Shown here in pieces: positions 31,834 to 41,102 of a DNA stretch of 64,000 bases; the stretch's first letter is position 1, and each line of letters begins with the position of its first letter. The DNA is taken from the NCBI GenBank assembly GCA_050011155.1, contig JBEKJP010000005.1, positions 48,884 to 112,883 on the forward strand, written 5' to 3'. The notes below the pieces were generated by a model. It did not search any database, had not been told where the DNA came from, and was given only the letters and a program-made list of their open reading frames with translations. The stretch is from Palsa-504 sp050011155. Lineage in GTDB: Bacteria > Actinomycetota > Actinomycetes > Streptosporangiales > Streptosporangiaceae. A program made the translations under genes and the position numbers.

Positions 31834-34344
31834 GCGCACCGCGAGGGCGCGGCGCAGGTCCTCGACCTGGTCGGCCAGGAGCCGGCGGAGCGAGCCGGTC
31901 AGGCCGCCGTCCGCCAGGCACCGCTCGCCGGCCTGCACGGCGGACGCCTCCACGGCGTGGTGCGGGAAGCCGTGCCGGCCCCAGATCCGGGCCAGGCCGC
32001 CGTCCAGCGCGGGCAGCTCGGCGAAGTACTCGGGTACGTAGCCGGCCAGCAGCCCGGCCTGATCGGCCTGCCAGAATCCCTCGGCGGTGGCGGCCAGCTC
32101 GTACCCGGACAGCGTCCCGTCCCGCAGGACCGCCCAGGCGGCCCGCTTGGCCGCGGCGCCGGGGAGCGCGGCCCGGCAGCGCGCCGCGCCGAGCAGGCCC
32201 TCCTGGTCGCCGGGACCTTCGGGTTCACGGCCGGCCTGGTGCTCGATCTCGGCCCGGCTGGCGGCGCCGAGCACGGTGAGCCGCAACAGGATCTGCCAGC
32301 GGAGCCGGGCATCCAGGTCTGGTCCCCCCGGTGCCCGCCCGGCGGCCAGCCAGGACCACAGGGCGGCGACGCCGTCCGGGCCCGACGCGCTGTCGATCAG
32401 CCCGCGCACGGCGACCAGTCGCAGCTCGCCGCCGTCGCCGGCTGGATGCGGGCTGAGCAGGTCCCGGCACAGGGAGGCGATGGCCGCGAGCGCGCCGTCA
32501 CGCTGCCCGGCCGGCAGGTAGCGGTCGGCGATCATCCAGCGGGCGTAGCCGACCACGTGCCCGGCGATGGAACTCTCGGTCTCGGCGGGCAGGTGCCGGG
32601 CGGCCAGGGCGAGGTACTGCCCCGGCGTGAGCTCCCCGTCCTGGACCAGGTCGCGGACGCTGGTCCAGGCGACCGCGCGGCTGAGCGGGTCGGGCAGGCG
32701 GCCGAGGGAGGCGGCCAGGGCCTCGCGCGAGACGGGATCGAGCCTGACCTTGCAGTAGCTGAGGTCACCGTCGTTCGGCAGCAGGAGCGCGGGTTCCGGG
32801 CGGACCGCCCCGGCCGGGAGCACGACCGCGCGCGCGTCGGCCGGTATCAGCACCGGGAACCGGCCGCGCAGCGTGAGCCCGTCCGCTCCCTCGTCGTATA
32901 CCCCGATCAGCAGCCGGTGCGGCCGCCCGCCGTCGTGGCTGACGCAGCCGACCCGGCCCGGCGGCTCCGGGCGGCTCACCGACACGGTGTCCACGCCCGC
33001 GCTGCGCAGCCAGGACGCGGCCCACTGGCCGACGTCGGACCCCTGGCCGGCCGCGCGCGCGAGGCAGCCGAGCAGGTCCTCCAGGGTCGCGCGGCCGAAC
33101 CGGTAGCGCGCGAAGTAGTCGTTGACCCCGGCCAGGAAGACCGGCCAGCCCAGCCAGGCGACCAGCTGGCGCAGCGCGGCCGCGCCCTTGGCGTAGGAGA
33201 TGTCGTCGTAGCTGGCCAGGGCGGCGTCGGTGTCGGGGACCTGCGGCGGCTCGGGGGCGACCGGGTGGGTGGACGCACGCTGGTCCGCGTCATAGCCGCG
33301 GACCTTGCGGTCCAGCGCGCAGGCGGCCCACGCCCCGGTGAAGGCGGTCGCCTCCGCCAGCACGCCGAAGCCGAGGTACTCGGCGAACGACTCGCTCAGC
33401 CACACGTCGTTCCACCAGCGCATCGTGACCAGGTCACCGAACCACATGTGCGCCATCTCGTGCGCGATCACCACGCCGCGGGTCTGCCGCTCGGCCCGGG
33501 TCACGGCGGACGGGAACAGGAACTCGTCCCGGAACGTCACGCAGCCGGGATTCTCCATCGCCCCGGCCTCGAGCTCCGGTACGAACGCCTGGTCGTAGGA
33601 GTCGTAAGGGAAGGGCTCGGCGAAGATCTCCCGGTAGCGGTCGAAGCAGGCGCGGGTGATGGCGAGGATCTCCGGGGCGTCGCGCTCCAGGCGCCCGGCG
33701 AACGACTGCCTGGCGTGCAGGCCGAACGGAATCCCGTGATGCTCGGCGCTGATGCTGTAGTACGGCCCGGCCACCAGCGTGACCAGGTACGAAGAGATCG
33801 GCGGGGTGGCGGCGAGCTCCCAGCGGCCGGCGCCGCCCCGGTCTGTGCTTTCCCGGCGGGCGCGGCCGTTCCCGATCACGGTCCAGGAGCCGGGTGCGGC
33901 GACCGCCACGCTGAACGGCGCCTTCAGGTCCGGCTGATCGAAGGCCGCGAAGACCCGCTGGGCGTGGTCGAGACCGCCGTGCAGGGCGAGGTACGTCCGG
34001 CCGTCGGCGGCGTCGGTGAAACGGTGCAGGCCCGCTCCGGCCCGTGAGTACGGCATGTCCGCCTCGACCCGGAGTTCGTTGGCGGCCCGCAGGCCGGTCA
34101 GCGGCAGCCGGTTCCCGGTCAGCGCGGCCGGGTCCAGGTCGCGCCCGTTGAGGACAACGCGGCGCAGCCGGGCCGGGCGGAGCTCGGCGAAGCTGGCCGC
34201 GCCCGGTGCGCGGCAGCCGAACCGGATGGTGGTGACCGATCCGAACACGTCGCCGCCGCCGGTCAGGTCCAGCTCGACACGGTAGTGCAGGACGTCGATG
34301 AGCCGGGCGCGTTCCCGCGCTTCTGAGTACGTCAGGGACGTCAA
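31822..34344 (-). CDS. pepN: Aminopeptidase N (M1 family zinc peptidase)
   Basis: 840-residue M1 aminopeptidase, of normal length, that removes N-terminal residues from peptides in the cytoplasm. The substrate motif GAMEN is at 261-265. The zinc motif HEMAH (295-299) has the third ligand Glu318 (HExxH-18-E). A catalytic tyrosine is expected around residue 380. The C-terminal ERAP1-like alpha-helical domain covers about 520-830. No signal peptide. It is monocistronic, convergent with the amidohydrolase and divergent from the Liv-type importer operon. Confidence 0.95.
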   Translation of the reverse strand: MTSLTYSEARERARLIDVLHYRVELDLTGGGDVFGSVTTIRFGCRAPGAASFAELRPARLRRVVLNGRDLDPAALTGNRLPLTGLRAANELRVEADMPYSRAGAGLHRFTDAADGRTYLALHGGLDHAQRVFAAFDQPDLKAPFSVAVAAPGSWTVIGNGRARRESTDRGGAGRWELAATPPISSYLVTLVAGPYYSISAEHHGIPFGLHARQSFAGRLERDAPEILAITRACFDRYREIFAEPFPYDSYDQAFVPELEAGAMENPGCVTFRDEFLFPSAVTRAERQTRGVVIAHEMAHMWFGDLVTMRWWNDVWLSESFAEYLGFGVLAEATAFTGAWAACALDRKVRGYDADQRASTHPVAPEPPQVPDTDAALASYDDISYAKGAAALRQLVAWLGWPVFLAGVNDYFARYRFGRATLEDLLGCLARAAGQGSDVGQWAASWLRSAGVDTVSVSRPEPPGRVGCVSHDGGRPHRLLIGVYDEGADGLTLRGRFPVLIPADARAVVLPAGAVRPEPALLLPNDGDLSYCKVRLDPVSREALAASLGRLPDPLSRAVAWTSVRDLVQDGELTPGQYLALAARHLPAETESSIAGHVVGYARWMIADRYLPAGQRDGALAAIASLCRDLLSPHPAGDGGELRLVAVRGLIDSASGPDGVAALWSWLAAGRAPGGPDLDARLRWQILLRLTVLGAASRAEIEHQAGREPEGPGDQEGLLGAARCRAALPGAAAKRAAWAVLRDGTLSGYELAATAEGFWQADQAGLLAGYVPEYFAELPALDGGLARIWGRHGFPHHAVEASAVQAGERCLADGGLTGSLRRLLADQVEDLRRALAVRSAS

Positions 34345-34537
34345 CCAGGCTCCCGGCGATCAGCGTGATCCGGTCAGCGGCCAACCTACCCGGGCCCCGG
34401 TCCGGCCCGCCACCCGCATCTCGTTTCAGCCACGAAATGGCACCAACTCTGTATGGGGCTTGCCGGGCATCCGGTCCCGCTCTTGAATGAGGATTCATGC
34501 CGAAACCCCCTGCTGATGTTGGCGAGGAAATTGGTAC

Positions 34538-35297
34538 ATGAATCCAAATTCAGTGCTTGAGGTACGAGACGTGACGGTCCGCTTCGGCGGGCTGACGGCA
34601 CTCGATGCCGTCTCGCTCGCCGTCCCGCCCCGGCACGTCCTGGGGGTCATCGGCCCGAACGGCGCGGGCAAGACCACGCTGCTGAACGTCCTGTGCGGCT
34701 TCATCAGGCCCGACGCGGGCCAGGTGCTGATCGGCGGGCGCCGGTCCGACGTCAGGCCGCACCGGCTGGCCAGCCTGGGCGTGGCCAGGACGCTGCAGGG
34801 GGTCGGCCTGTACAGCGGGCTGACCGCGGTGGAGAACGTCATGACCGGCGCGACCTGCCGGGCTTCGGCGGGCTTCTGGTCCGCGCTGTTCTCGCTGCCG
34901 CGGGCCAGCCGCGACGAGCGCGAGCTGCGCGACCTGGCGGTCGCGGCGCTGGACCGGGTCGGCGCCGCCGACGCGGCCCAGGCCAGGCCCGGTGAGCTGC
35001 CTTACGGCATGCGCAAGCGGGTCGCGCTGGCCCGGGCGCTGGTCGCCAAGCCGGGCCTGATCCTGCTCGACGAGCCCGCCAGTGGCCTGGACGAGAGCGA
35101 GCTGGCCGAGCTCGGCGGGCTCATCCGCGACCTGGCCACCGAGGGATCGCTGGTGGTGGTCGAGCACCACATGGACCTGATGATGTCGGTCTGCGACTCG
35201 CTCGTGGTCCTCGACTTCGGGAAGGTGATCGCGACGGGTACCCCGCGCGAGGTCCAGGACAACCCGGCCGTGACCGCGGCTTACCTCGGCACCGCCC

Positions 35298-35305
<8 letters not shown>
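34538..35305 (+). CDS. Branched-chain-type ABC importer ATPase (LivG-like)
   Basis: 255-residue ATPase of the hydrophobic amino acid transporter class. It has Walker A GPNGAGKTT, Walker B LILLDEPASGLDE and the switch region VVVEHHMDLMMSVCD. The usual LSGGQ signature is degenerate: the segment reads ELPYGMRKRVALARAL, a known LivG-like variant. It is the first gene of a five-gene importer operon (livG-F-H-M plus binding protein); ATG 34538. Confidence 0.9.
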
Positions 35306-36101
<796 letters not shown>

Positions 36102-36113
36102 CCACCTAGGAGC

Positions 36114-37004
36114 ATGCCTGTGGTCGAGTTCCTCCAGTTCACGCTCAGCGGGGTCGTCTTCGGGATGATCTACGCGGCCGTGGCGCTTTCCCTCGTGCTG
36201 ATCTGGCGCGGTACCCGGCTGCTGAATTACGGCCAGGGCGGGATGGCGATGTTCACCACCTACGTGGCCATCGAGGTCGTCTACCGCACCGGGTCCTACT
36301 GGGCCGGGTTCGCGGTCGCGCTCGCGGCCGGAGTCGTGCTCGGCGCCATCTGCCAGCTCACCATCATCCGGCCGACCATGAACAAGCCGCCGCTCAACGC
36401 GGTCATCATCACCATCGGGCTGCTCACCCTGCTGGAAGGGCTGGCGGGCATCCTCTTCGGCGACCAGTACCGGTCGTTCCCGGCGGCGTTCTCCATCACC
36501 GGGCTGAGGATCGGCGGGACGCCGCTCGGCGTATCACGCTTCGACGTGTTCGTCGCGGCGGCGGTCCTGGTCACCACCGGGGCACTGGCCGTGGCGTTCA
36601 AGTACACCTCGGCCGGGCTGCGGATGCGCGCGGCCGCGTTCAACGCCACGATCGCCCGGCTGTCCGGTATCCGGGTGGCGCGGGTGCTCACCATCGGCTG
36701 GGCGCTCGCGGGCCTGCTGGGCGCGCTCGCCGGCGTGCTCGTCTCGCCGTCGACGTTCCTGTACCCGAACAGCATGGACACGATCTTCGTGTTCGGCTTC
36801 ACCGCCGCCGTGATCGGCGGCCTGGAGAGCCCGTTCGGCGCGGTGATCGGCGGCCTGCTGCTCGGGCTGGCGCTCAGCTACGCCGGCGGTTACATCAGCA
36901 ATGGCGCCAGCCTGGTCCCGCTGGTGGCGCTCGGCATCCTAGTCGTGGTGCTGATGGTCAGGCCCGGCGGCCTGTTCTCGGCGACCCAGGTGCGGCGGGT
37001 TTGA
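36114..37004 (+). CDS. Branched-chain-type ABC importer permease (LivH-like)
   Basis: 296-residue permease with about eight membrane helices. The N-terminal QFTLSGVVFGMIYAAVALSLVLIWRGTRLLNYGQG and the C-terminal GFTAAVIGGLESPFGAVIGGLLLG are LivH signatures. It lies 12 bp after livF. ATG 36114 starts just before the first helix; GTG 36120 is an alternative. Confidence 0.9.
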   Translation: MPVVEFLQFTLSGVVFGMIYAAVALSLVLIWRGTRLLNYGQGGMAMFTTYVAIEVVYRTGSYWAGFAVALAAGVVLGAICQLTIIRPTMNKPPLNAVIITIGLLTLLEGLAGILFGDQYRSFPAAFSITGLRIGGTPLGVSRFDVFVAAAVLVTTGALAVAFKYTSAGLRMRAAAFNATIARLSGIRVARVLTIGWALAGLLGALAGVLVSPSTFLYPNSMDTIFVFGFTAAVIGGLESPFGAVIGGLLLGLALSYAGGYISNGASLVPLVALGILVVVLMVRPGGLFSATQVRRV

Positions 37005-37006
37005 CC

Positions 37007-38095
37007 ATGCACACGTTCCCGCGCAGGCTCGGTGCCGTCGTCGTGGCGGCGGCCGTGGTCTGGTTCCTGTCCGTCCGGCTGGACACGTTCAGGGACTACC
37101 AGATCGCCCAGGTGGCGGTCGAGGTCACGGCCGTGGCCGGGCTGACCGTGCTGACCGGGCTCAGCGGCCAGATATCGCTCGGGCACGGGGCCTTCATGGC
37201 CATCGGCGGCTACACGACGGCGCTGCTCATGCTGCATCTCAACTGGCCCTTCATCCTCGCGCTGGTGGTATCCGGCGCGGTCACGGCGGTGGCCGGCGGC
37301 ATCGTGGGCGTGGCCGCCGCCCGGCTGCGCGGCCCCTACCTGGCCGGGGCCACCCTCATGCTCGGCGTCGCGCTGCCCGCGCTGGCCTCCGCCTACCAGG
37401 GGGTCTTCGGCGGCGACCAGGGCCTGAGCGTCACCTTCACCGCGCCCGCCTTCCTCGGCGCCGCTTTCCCGCTGACCAGGTGGCAAGCCTGGGTCGGTGC
37501 CGCGGTGGCGCTGGTCACCCTGGTCCTGCTGGCGAACCTGTGCTATAGCCGGATCGGCCGCAACTGGCGCGCGGTGAGGGACGACGAGGTGGCGGCCGCG
37601 CTCGACGGGGTGAACGTCGCGGTGGCGCGCGTCCTGGCCTTCGTGGTGAGCGCCGTCTGCGGCGGGCTGGCCGGCTCCCTGCTGGCCATCGTGACCAGCA
37701 CGGTCGCGCCCGGAGCGTTCAGTATCACGCTGTCGATCGCGCTGCTGACCGCGGCGGTGATCGGCGGCCTGGGCAGCCTGCCCGGCGCGGTGTGGGGCAG
37801 CCTCCTGATCATCATCGTTCCCACCTACATCACCGACGTGGCCACCAGTCACGGCCTGTCCAGCTCCGTCGGCTCCAACATCCCGGTAGCCGTCTACGGC
37901 GCCGTCCTCATCGTCGTCATGCTCGCCTTCCCGCAAGGGATCCAGGGCGGGCTGCGCTGGATCCTCACCCTGTTCACCGGCCCTGGCCCGGAGACGCCGA
38001 GAACCCGCTTTTCCCGCGACGTGCCCGCTCCCCACGTCACGCCGCCGGCCGACGAACTGCCGGCCAGCCACCATGAGAAGAAAGGGACCCCATGA
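37007..38095 (+). CDS. Branched-chain-type ABC importer permease (LivM-like)
   Basis: 362-residue permease of the LivM family: LSGQISLGHGAFMAIGGYT near the N-terminus and GGLGSLPGAVWGS near the C-terminus. A TTG at 37001 overlaps the livH stop, but ATG 37007 two codons later is the likelier start. The polar tail (residues about 325-362) is longer than usual. It overlaps the binding-protein gene by 4 bp (ATGA). Confidence 0.9.
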   Translation: MHTFPRRLGAVVVAAAVVWFLSVRLDTFRDYQIAQVAVEVTAVAGLTVLTGLSGQISLGHGAFMAIGGYTTALLMLHLNWPFILALVVSGAVTAVAGGIVGVAAARLRGPYLAGATLMLGVALPALASAYQGVFGGDQGLSVTFTAPAFLGAAFPLTRWQAWVGAAVALVTLVLLANLCYSRIGRNWRAVRDDEVAAALDGVNVAVARVLAFVVSAVCGGLAGSLLAIVTSTVAPGAFSITLSIALLTAAVIGGLGSLPGAVWGSLLIIIVPTYITDVATSHGLSSSVGSNIPVAVYGAVLIVVMLAFPQGIQGGLRWILTLFTGPGPETPRTRFSRDVPAPHVTPPADELPASHHEKKGTP

Positions 38096-39450
38096 AACGA
38101 ACCCGCCGGCTTGGCTGGCAGGCCACGGCGCTCGTGACCGTGGCCACGTTCGCCGTCGCTGCCTGCTCCTCGAGCTCCGGCTCGAGCGGCTCGACCGCCG
38201 GATCCGGCTCGGGCAGCTCGAATGCCGCGCTGACCGCGTCCGCGCCCGGGATTACCCCGACCCAGATCACCATCGGCAGCCACCAGCCGCTGACCGGCCC
38301 GGCGGCGCCGGGTTACAGCCTTATCGCGCCCGCCTCGGCCGCGTACTTCGCCTACGTCAACGCGCACGGCGGGGTGTACGGCCGCAAGATCGTCTACAAG
38401 TACCTCGACGACGGCTACAACCCGACCAAGACCGCGTCGGTCGTCCGCCAGCTGGTGCTGCAGGACAACGTGTACGCCATGTTCGACGGCCTCGGCACGC
38501 CCACCCACCTGGCCGCGGTGAGCTTCCTCAACGCGCAGAAGGTGCCGGACGTGTTCGTCGCGTCAGGGTGCGAGTGCTGGAACGACCCGGCCAAGGAGCC
38601 GGAGACGTTCGGCTGGCAGCTCGACTACATCCGGGAAGGGAAGATCCTCGGCCAGTACATCAAGCAGCACTTCGCGGGCAAGAAGGTCGGGTTCTTCTCC
38701 CAGGACGACGAGTTCGGCCAGGACGGGGTCAAGGGCCTGCTGGACGAGCTCCCAGCCTCGATGGTGGTCAGCAAGCAGACCTACGACCCGACCAACACCA
38801 ACATCGGCGCGGCCGTCACCGCGCTGCGCGCCTCCGGCGCCCAGGTGGTCGTCTCGTTCTCCATCCCCGCGTTCACCGCGCTGCTCAAGCTCGGCGAACT
38901 CAAGCTGGGCTTCAACCCGACGATGGTGGTCAGCGACGTGGGTTCGGACCCCATCACCCTGTCCGGGCTGCTCGAGTCGTTCGCCAAGCAGGGCGGCGCG
39001 ACGGTCAACGGCAACCAGCTGACCAACGGGATCATCAGCGACGGGTACCTGCCCTCGCTCGGCTCGACCAGCAACAGCTGGATCACGCTGTTCAAGAAGA
39101 TCCACGACCAGTACGACGCCAAGGCGCCCTTCGACGGCAACGTGCTGTTCGGCGAGGCCGTCGCCTACGCGTTCGTCCAGGCCATGTTCAAGGCGGGCCG
39201 CAACCCGACCCGGGCGGACCTGGTCTCGGCCATCCAGGAGGGGCTGCCGCAGGGACCCGCGGTGGCACCGTACTCTTACTCTTCAAGTGACCACATGGGC
39301 ATCACCGGGGCTTACCTGGGTGTTATACAGAATGGCCTGCTCGTGCAGCAGGGGCCGGTCCTGACGACGGACGCGTCCGCGTCGGGTGCCATCACCACGT
39401 ACTCGGGATCCGAGCAGCAGGCGCCAGCGAGTGGCATCCCGTCACCCTGA
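38092..39450 (+). CDS. Lipoprotein substrate-binding protein of the Liv-type importer
   Basis: 452-residue family 5/6 periplasmic-type binding protein. A signal peptide with lipobox AVAAC (Cys25) is followed by a Ser/Gly-rich linker, then the ITIGSHQPLTGPAAPGY start of the ligand domain. A CECW segment around residue 160 could form a disulfide. Relatives bind branched-chain amino acids, amides, urea or aromatic acids; the sequence does not fix the ligand. It is the last importer gene, followed by a TetR regulator. Confidence 0.88.
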   Translation: MKRTRRLGWQATALVTVATFAVAACSSSSGSSGSTAGSGSGSSNAALTASAPGITPTQITIGSHQPLTGPAAPGYSLIAPASAAYFAYVNAHGGVYGRKIVYKYLDDGYNPTKTASVVRQLVLQDNVYAMFDGLGTPTHLAAVSFLNAQKVPDVFVASGCECWNDPAKEPETFGWQLDYIREGKILGQYIKQHFAGKKVGFFSQDDEFGQDGVKGLLDELPASMVVSKQTYDPTNTNIGAAVTALRASGAQVVVSFSIPAFTALLKLGELKLGFNPTMVVSDVGSDPITLSGLLESFAKQGGATVNGNQLTNGIISDGYLPSLGSTSNSWITLFKKIHDQYDAKAPFDGNVLFGEAVAYAFVQAMFKAGRNPTRADLVSAIQEGLPQGPAVAPYSYSSSDHMGITGAYLGVIQNGLLVQQGPVLTTDASASGAITTYSGSEQQAPASGIPSP

Positions 39451-39498
39451 CGCCGCATCGGCCATCCCAGAGTGAAAGAGGGCGGGGATTCAGCCGAT

Positions 39499-40200
39499 AT
39501 GACTGCGGAAACCAGTCCGCGCGCGACCCGGGTACAGGGGGGCGGACAGCTCCCCCGTACCCGGGGGGTCCGCCAGGGGGGTTCCGGGGGGATGGAATCC
39601 CCCCGGGGCGGCCAGCAGCGTCGTCCCCCCGGACAGAGACAGACCCTCCTGCGGGCGGCGGAGGAACTGTTCGGCGAGCGCAGCTACCACCGGACGACGG
39701 TCGCCGACATCTGCGCCCGCGCCGGGATGGCCACCGGGAGCTTCTACTCCTACTACCAGTCCAAGGCGGAGATCTTCGCCGCCGTGGTCCGGGCGATCAA
39801 CGACGACCTCAGGCAGACCATGCGGGCCGCCCTCGAGCAGACCGAGGGCGGCCAGCGGGCCAGGGAGCGCGCCGCCTTCCGGGCGTACTTCGACATGCTG
39901 TCCCAGCGCCCCTGGATCGACCGCATCGTCCGCGAGTCCGAGTTCATCGATCCGGCTCTGTTCCGCGAGTACTACGAGCACCTGGCCCGCGGTTACGCGC
40001 GGGGCGTGCGGGCGGCCCAGATCGCCCTCGAGGTGGACGCGCGCTACGACCCCGAGGTCATCGCGTTCGCCTACACCGGCATCGGCAACTTCGTCGGCAT
40101 GCGCTGGGCCGACTGGACGGCCGGCGGCCGGGTCCCGGACGACGTCCTCGACGACGTGCTCGAGCTGCTGGCCCGGGGCCTGGCCCCGCTACCCGGATAA
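39499..40200 (+). CDS. TetR-family regulator
   Basis: About 233-residue regulator with the TetR HTH: LLRAAEELFGERSYHRTTVADICARAGMATGSFYSYYQSKAEIF. The ligand domain follows. Located directly after the Liv-type importer, it probably controls that operon, perhaps sensing an acyl-CoA. ATG 39499 is chosen; ATG 39592 would remove the low-complexity leader (RVQGGGQLPRTRG...), which is encoded by a G-rich repeat and is not part of the TetR fold. GTG 39472 is also open. Confidence 0.87.
   Translation: MTAETSPRATRVQGGGQLPRTRGVRQGGSGGMESPRGGQQRRPPGQRQTLLRAAEELFGERSYHRTTVADICARAGMATGSFYSYYQSKAEIFAAVVRAINDDLRQTMRAALEQTEGGQRARERAAFRAYFDMLSQRPWIDRIVRESEFIDPALFREYYEHLARGYARGVRAAQIALEVDARYDPEVIAFAYTGIGNFVGMRWADWTAGGRVPDDVLDDVLELLARGLAPLPG
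39551..39617. repeat. G-rich hairpin repeat in the TetR gene leader
   Basis: Blocks CCCCCGTACCCGGGGGG, CAGGGGGG and CCGGGGGG-atggaat-CCCCCCGGGG, then CCAGCAG, occur in the same order as at 16677-16725. Three G-run/C-run hairpins could form. Both copies interrupt N-termini of otherwise ordinary genes in frame. Confidence 0.45.
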
Positions 40201-40272
40201 CGGAGCGAGTCCGGACAAACCCACCGGAACGCACCGGGTGTGGACAACCTTGTGGAATGCGGGTGAGGGCCG

Positions 40273-40899
40273 CTAGCCGAGGGCCGCGGGCGGCAGCCCG
40301 GCCGGGTCGGCCGGCACCCAGTCCAGCGGCTTCGGGCCGAGGGCGGCCAGCTCGGCCAGCTGCATGGCGCACCACGGCGACACGGGCTGCCGGCCGGATC
40401 GTACCGCCTCGCAGAAGTCCTCCCAGTTCACCCACCTGGTCTCGGCGACCTCCGCCGGGTCGGGCGAGAACGGGGACGGGCTGGCGTAGGCCGCGTAGAC
40501 CGGGCACAGCTCGTTCTCCATCACCCCGTTGGCCATCGTGGCCTGGTAACGGAACCCGGGCAGGATCAGCTCGAGCTGGGCCGTGCCGATGCCGAGTTCA
40601 TCCCGCAGCCGCCTCAGCACGCTGCCGGGCACGGGCTCGCCCGGCTGCGGGTGGCCGCAGCAGGTGTTGGTCCACACGCCCGGGAACGTGCGCTTGGACT
40701 CCGCCCGCCTGGTCAGCAGGAACTGGCCCGCCTCGTCGAACAGGTAGCAGGAGAACGCCAGGTGCAGCGGGGTGCGGTCGTGGTGCACGGCCGCCTTGTC
40801 GGCGGTGCCGATGGCGTAGCCTGCTTCGTCAAGGAGGACGACGCTTTCCAACCTGATTCCTGCCTGTGGGTCGCTGTGAAACGGGGCAGTGGTGAACAC
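40273..40899 (-). CDS. idi: Isopentenyl-diphosphate delta-isomerase, type 1
   Basis: 208-residue Nudix-fold isomerase interconverting isopentenyl and dimethylallyl diphosphate. Active-site motif TNTCCGHP (77-84) has Cys81 aligned with the catalytic cysteine, and ENELCPVY (128-135) contributes the catalytic/metal glutamates. The substrate-binding RRAESKRTFPG segment is also present. Start GTG 40899 gives a 16-residue leader; TTG 40851 (ESVVLLDEAG) with AGGA upstream may be the true start, since homology begins there. No other isoprenoid gene is in the window. Confidence 0.95.
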   Translation of the reverse strand: MFTTAPFHSDPQAGIRLESVVLLDEAGYAIGTADKAAVHHDRTPLHLAFSCYLFDEAGQFLLTRRAESKRTFPGVWTNTCCGHPQPGEPVPGSVLRRLRDELGIGTAQLELILPGFRYQATMANGVMENELCPVYAAYASPSPFSPDPAEVAETRWVNWEDFCEAVRSGRQPVSPWCAMQLAELAALGPKPLDWVPADPAGLPPAALG

Positions 40900-40954
40900 T
40901 ACCCGACGCGGCAGCCAGCCGGGATGTTCCCGGTTACCGCCAGGGTGGCCGGGT

Positions 40955-41065
40955 TCATCCGGCGCCGCCGCAGCCCGCGAGCAGCAGGCACAGCGCGCTC
41001 AGCACGGCGAACAAGATGGCCGCCCGGGCCAGGACGCTCGTCACCGGTGCGTTCGTGACCTTCAT
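40955..41065 (-). CDS. Putative 36-residue lipoprotein-like peptide
   Basis: From ATG 41065 a 36-codon frame encodes a hydrophobic helix ending in LLLAGC, a good lipobox, and stops four residues later (GGAG). It would give a tiny acylated peptide. It lies 37 bp after the IlvD/Edd gene on the same strand. The ribosome site is weak (AAGGTC), and a chance frame cannot be excluded. Confidence 0.3.
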   Translation of the reverse strand: MKVTNAPVTSVLARAAILFAVLSALCLLLAGCGGAG

Positions 41066-41102
41066 GACCTTATGGACGCCCGGGGGCACCCGCCGGTTGG
41101 AA

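Noticed and set aside
31957..34047. 696-codon frame antisense to aminopeptidase N
   Set aside because: GC-rich shadow of pepN; the minus strand has all M1 peptidase motifs.
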